Assembly (NCBI GenBank): GCA_023129265.1 | Contig: JAGMCJ010000096.1 | Location: 1 to 7,593 of the forward strand | DNA length: 7,593 nucleotides | Direction: 5' to 3' | Source of the DNA: Thermoplasmata archaeon | GTDB taxonomy: Archaea > Thermoplasmatota > Thermoplasmata > RBG-16-68-12 > JAGMCJ01 | Shown: positions 6,922 through 7,593 of the stretch, in pieces | Numbering within the stretch: position 1 is the stretch's first letter | Layout: each line of letters starts with the position of its first letter | Made by a program: the position numbers and the translations under genes | The notes under the pieces: model-generated | What the model was told of the DNA's origin: nothing | Database searches by the model: none | The model's input: the letters and a program-made list of their open reading frames with translations, nothing else

Positions 6922-7094
6922 ATTGCTCTCAATCAAGAAGGGCAATGCGACTTGGCATCCCTGTTTTGTTGTGAAGAGAGGAGTTGGTGCACCCAACGAG
7001 TTGTTTCGTTGGGGAAGGGAAGAGATTGCGAGAATGACTTCTCGCGGTCCATGAGATCCAATCATACGCAACCTGGACGAGTGCAAAGCCGATA
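6922..7094 (+). other. Leader of the 23S rRNA precursor, with hairpins
   Basis: The predicted transcribed leader is about 170 nt. Three stem-loops can be drawn: 6940-6961 (GGG and ATGC pairing with GCAT and CCC, CA bulge), 6992-7013 (CCCAACGA with TCGTTGGG, six-base loop) and 7028-7045 (GCGAGAA with TTCTCGC, TGAC loop). GTTGG at 6983-6987 could instead pair with CCAAC at 6993-6997, excluding the second hairpin. In archaea such leaders usually also pair with the 3' trailer to form a bulge-helix-bulge processing stem; the trailer is outside the window. Both ends are estimates. No tRNA or 16S sequence is present. Confidence 0.6.
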
Positions 7095-7593
7095 GGTCAG
7101 CGGTTAAATACGCTGTTTGGGGAATGGCTTGGCTCGGGCGCTGATGAAGGTCGTGTCAAGCTGCGATATGCATCGGGAAGGCGCAAGAACCCTGAGATCC
7201 GATGATTGCCGAATGGGACTTCCTGCCTTCGGGCAGCCCGTAAGGGTGAGTAACCCCCCGGATTGAAGCATCTTAGTAGGGGGTGGAAAAGAGACCAATA
7301 GGTATGCCATTAGTAAAGGCGATCGAAAATGGCGCAGGGCAAACCGAATCCCCTCCTGAGAGGGAGGGGAGATGTGGTGTTCGGACCCCAGCACTTCTTA
7401 CCTTCCTAACTCGAAGTCTCCTGGAACGGAGCACCATAGAGGGTGAAAGTCCCGTAGAGGTGCCGAAGGAAGAAGATTTGGGGTATCCAGAGTAGCATGC
7501 GTTGGAAATCGCGTGTGAATGTGGGAGGCACAAACTCCCAACCCTAAATACGTCCCGAGACCGATAGTGCAATAGTAGGGTGACTGAAAGTTG
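7095..7593 (+). rRNA. rrl: 23S ribosomal RNA, 5' part (runs off the right edge)
   Basis: This is domain I of an archaeal large-subunit rRNA. Recognisable blocks in order are GGCTCGGGCGCTGATGAAGG (7131-7150), AAGCTGCGATA, GATTGCCGAATGGG, GATTGAAGCATCTTAGTA, the GCAGGGCAAACCGAA segment with the archaeal-type GATGTGGTGTTCGGACC, GTCTCCTGGAACGGAGCACCATAGAGGGTGAAAGTCCCGTA, ATCCAGAGTAGCATGCGTTGGAAATCGCGTG, and GAGACCGATAGTGCAATAGTAGGGTGACTGAAAG. The first hairpin, CAGCG (7098-7102) with CGCTG (7111-7115), corresponds to the 5' hairpin of haloarchaeal 23S rRNA. The mature 5' end is placed by comparison and may be off by about 10 nt. Roughly the first 500 of about 2900-3000 nt are present. Open frames across this region are not genes. 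Confidence 0.97.

Noticed and set aside
6987..7037. Short frame starting at a GTG after GAGAGGAG in the 23S leader, 16 codons
   Set aside because: It overlaps the leader hairpins, is very short and has no supporting context; the purine-rich stretch is more simply part of the rRNA leader.
6900..7095. tRNA in the region before the 23S gene
   Set aside because: No cloverleaf, anticodon stem or T-loop consensus could be drawn; the stems seen are simple hairpins.
7104..7572. Open frames on both strands between 7104 and 7572
   Set aside because: The region is 23S rRNA; the frames are incidental.

Overview
The window looks like an archaeal chromosome segment, most probably from the Thermoplasmatota. 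The right end (from about 7095) is the 5' part of an archaeal-type 23S rRNA gene. It is preceded by its own TATA-box promoter and a leader of about 170 nt, with no 16S rRNA or spacer tRNA upstream. Unlinked 16S and 23S genes are known from Thermoplasma and relatives. Archaeal TATA boxes, Shine-Dalgarno (SD) sites and large exported repeat proteins agree with this. The lineage is inferred, not proven.

Layout, left to right. Positions 1-3354 (minus strand) hold the first 1118 codons of a giant exported protein that runs off the left edge: signal segment, degenerate beta-propeller, then at least eight tandem repeats of about 83 residues of InlB-B-repeat-like type. Next, 3438-4229 (minus) holds a 263-residue exported protein with three Asp-boxes that looks like a truncated propeller. 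A 159-bp divergent promoter region follows. Then 4389-6857 (plus) encodes a complete 822-residue secreted protein: signal peptide, seven propeller-like units, CARDB-like domain, fibronectin-III-like domain and a paired GWN...(F/Y)WI module. Its stop lies about 36 bp before the 23S promoter.

All three proteins share the propeller motif V-W-x-D-x-R...D-I/V-Y-(F/Y)-S, two of them with clear S-x-D-x-G-x-T-(W/F) Asp-boxes. The protein-coding part is therefore a small cluster of related cell-surface or secreted proteins, probably arisen by duplication and domain shuffling. No enzymatic function can be assigned. Their many N-x-S/T sequons suit an N-glycosylated surface location; adhesion or matrix binding is only a guess.

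No gene-free stretch exceeds 300 bases. The gaps (3355-3437, 4230-4388, 6858-7094) hold promoters, ribosome binding sites and the rRNA leader. I found no CRISPR array, insertion sequence, tRNA or defence-type system.
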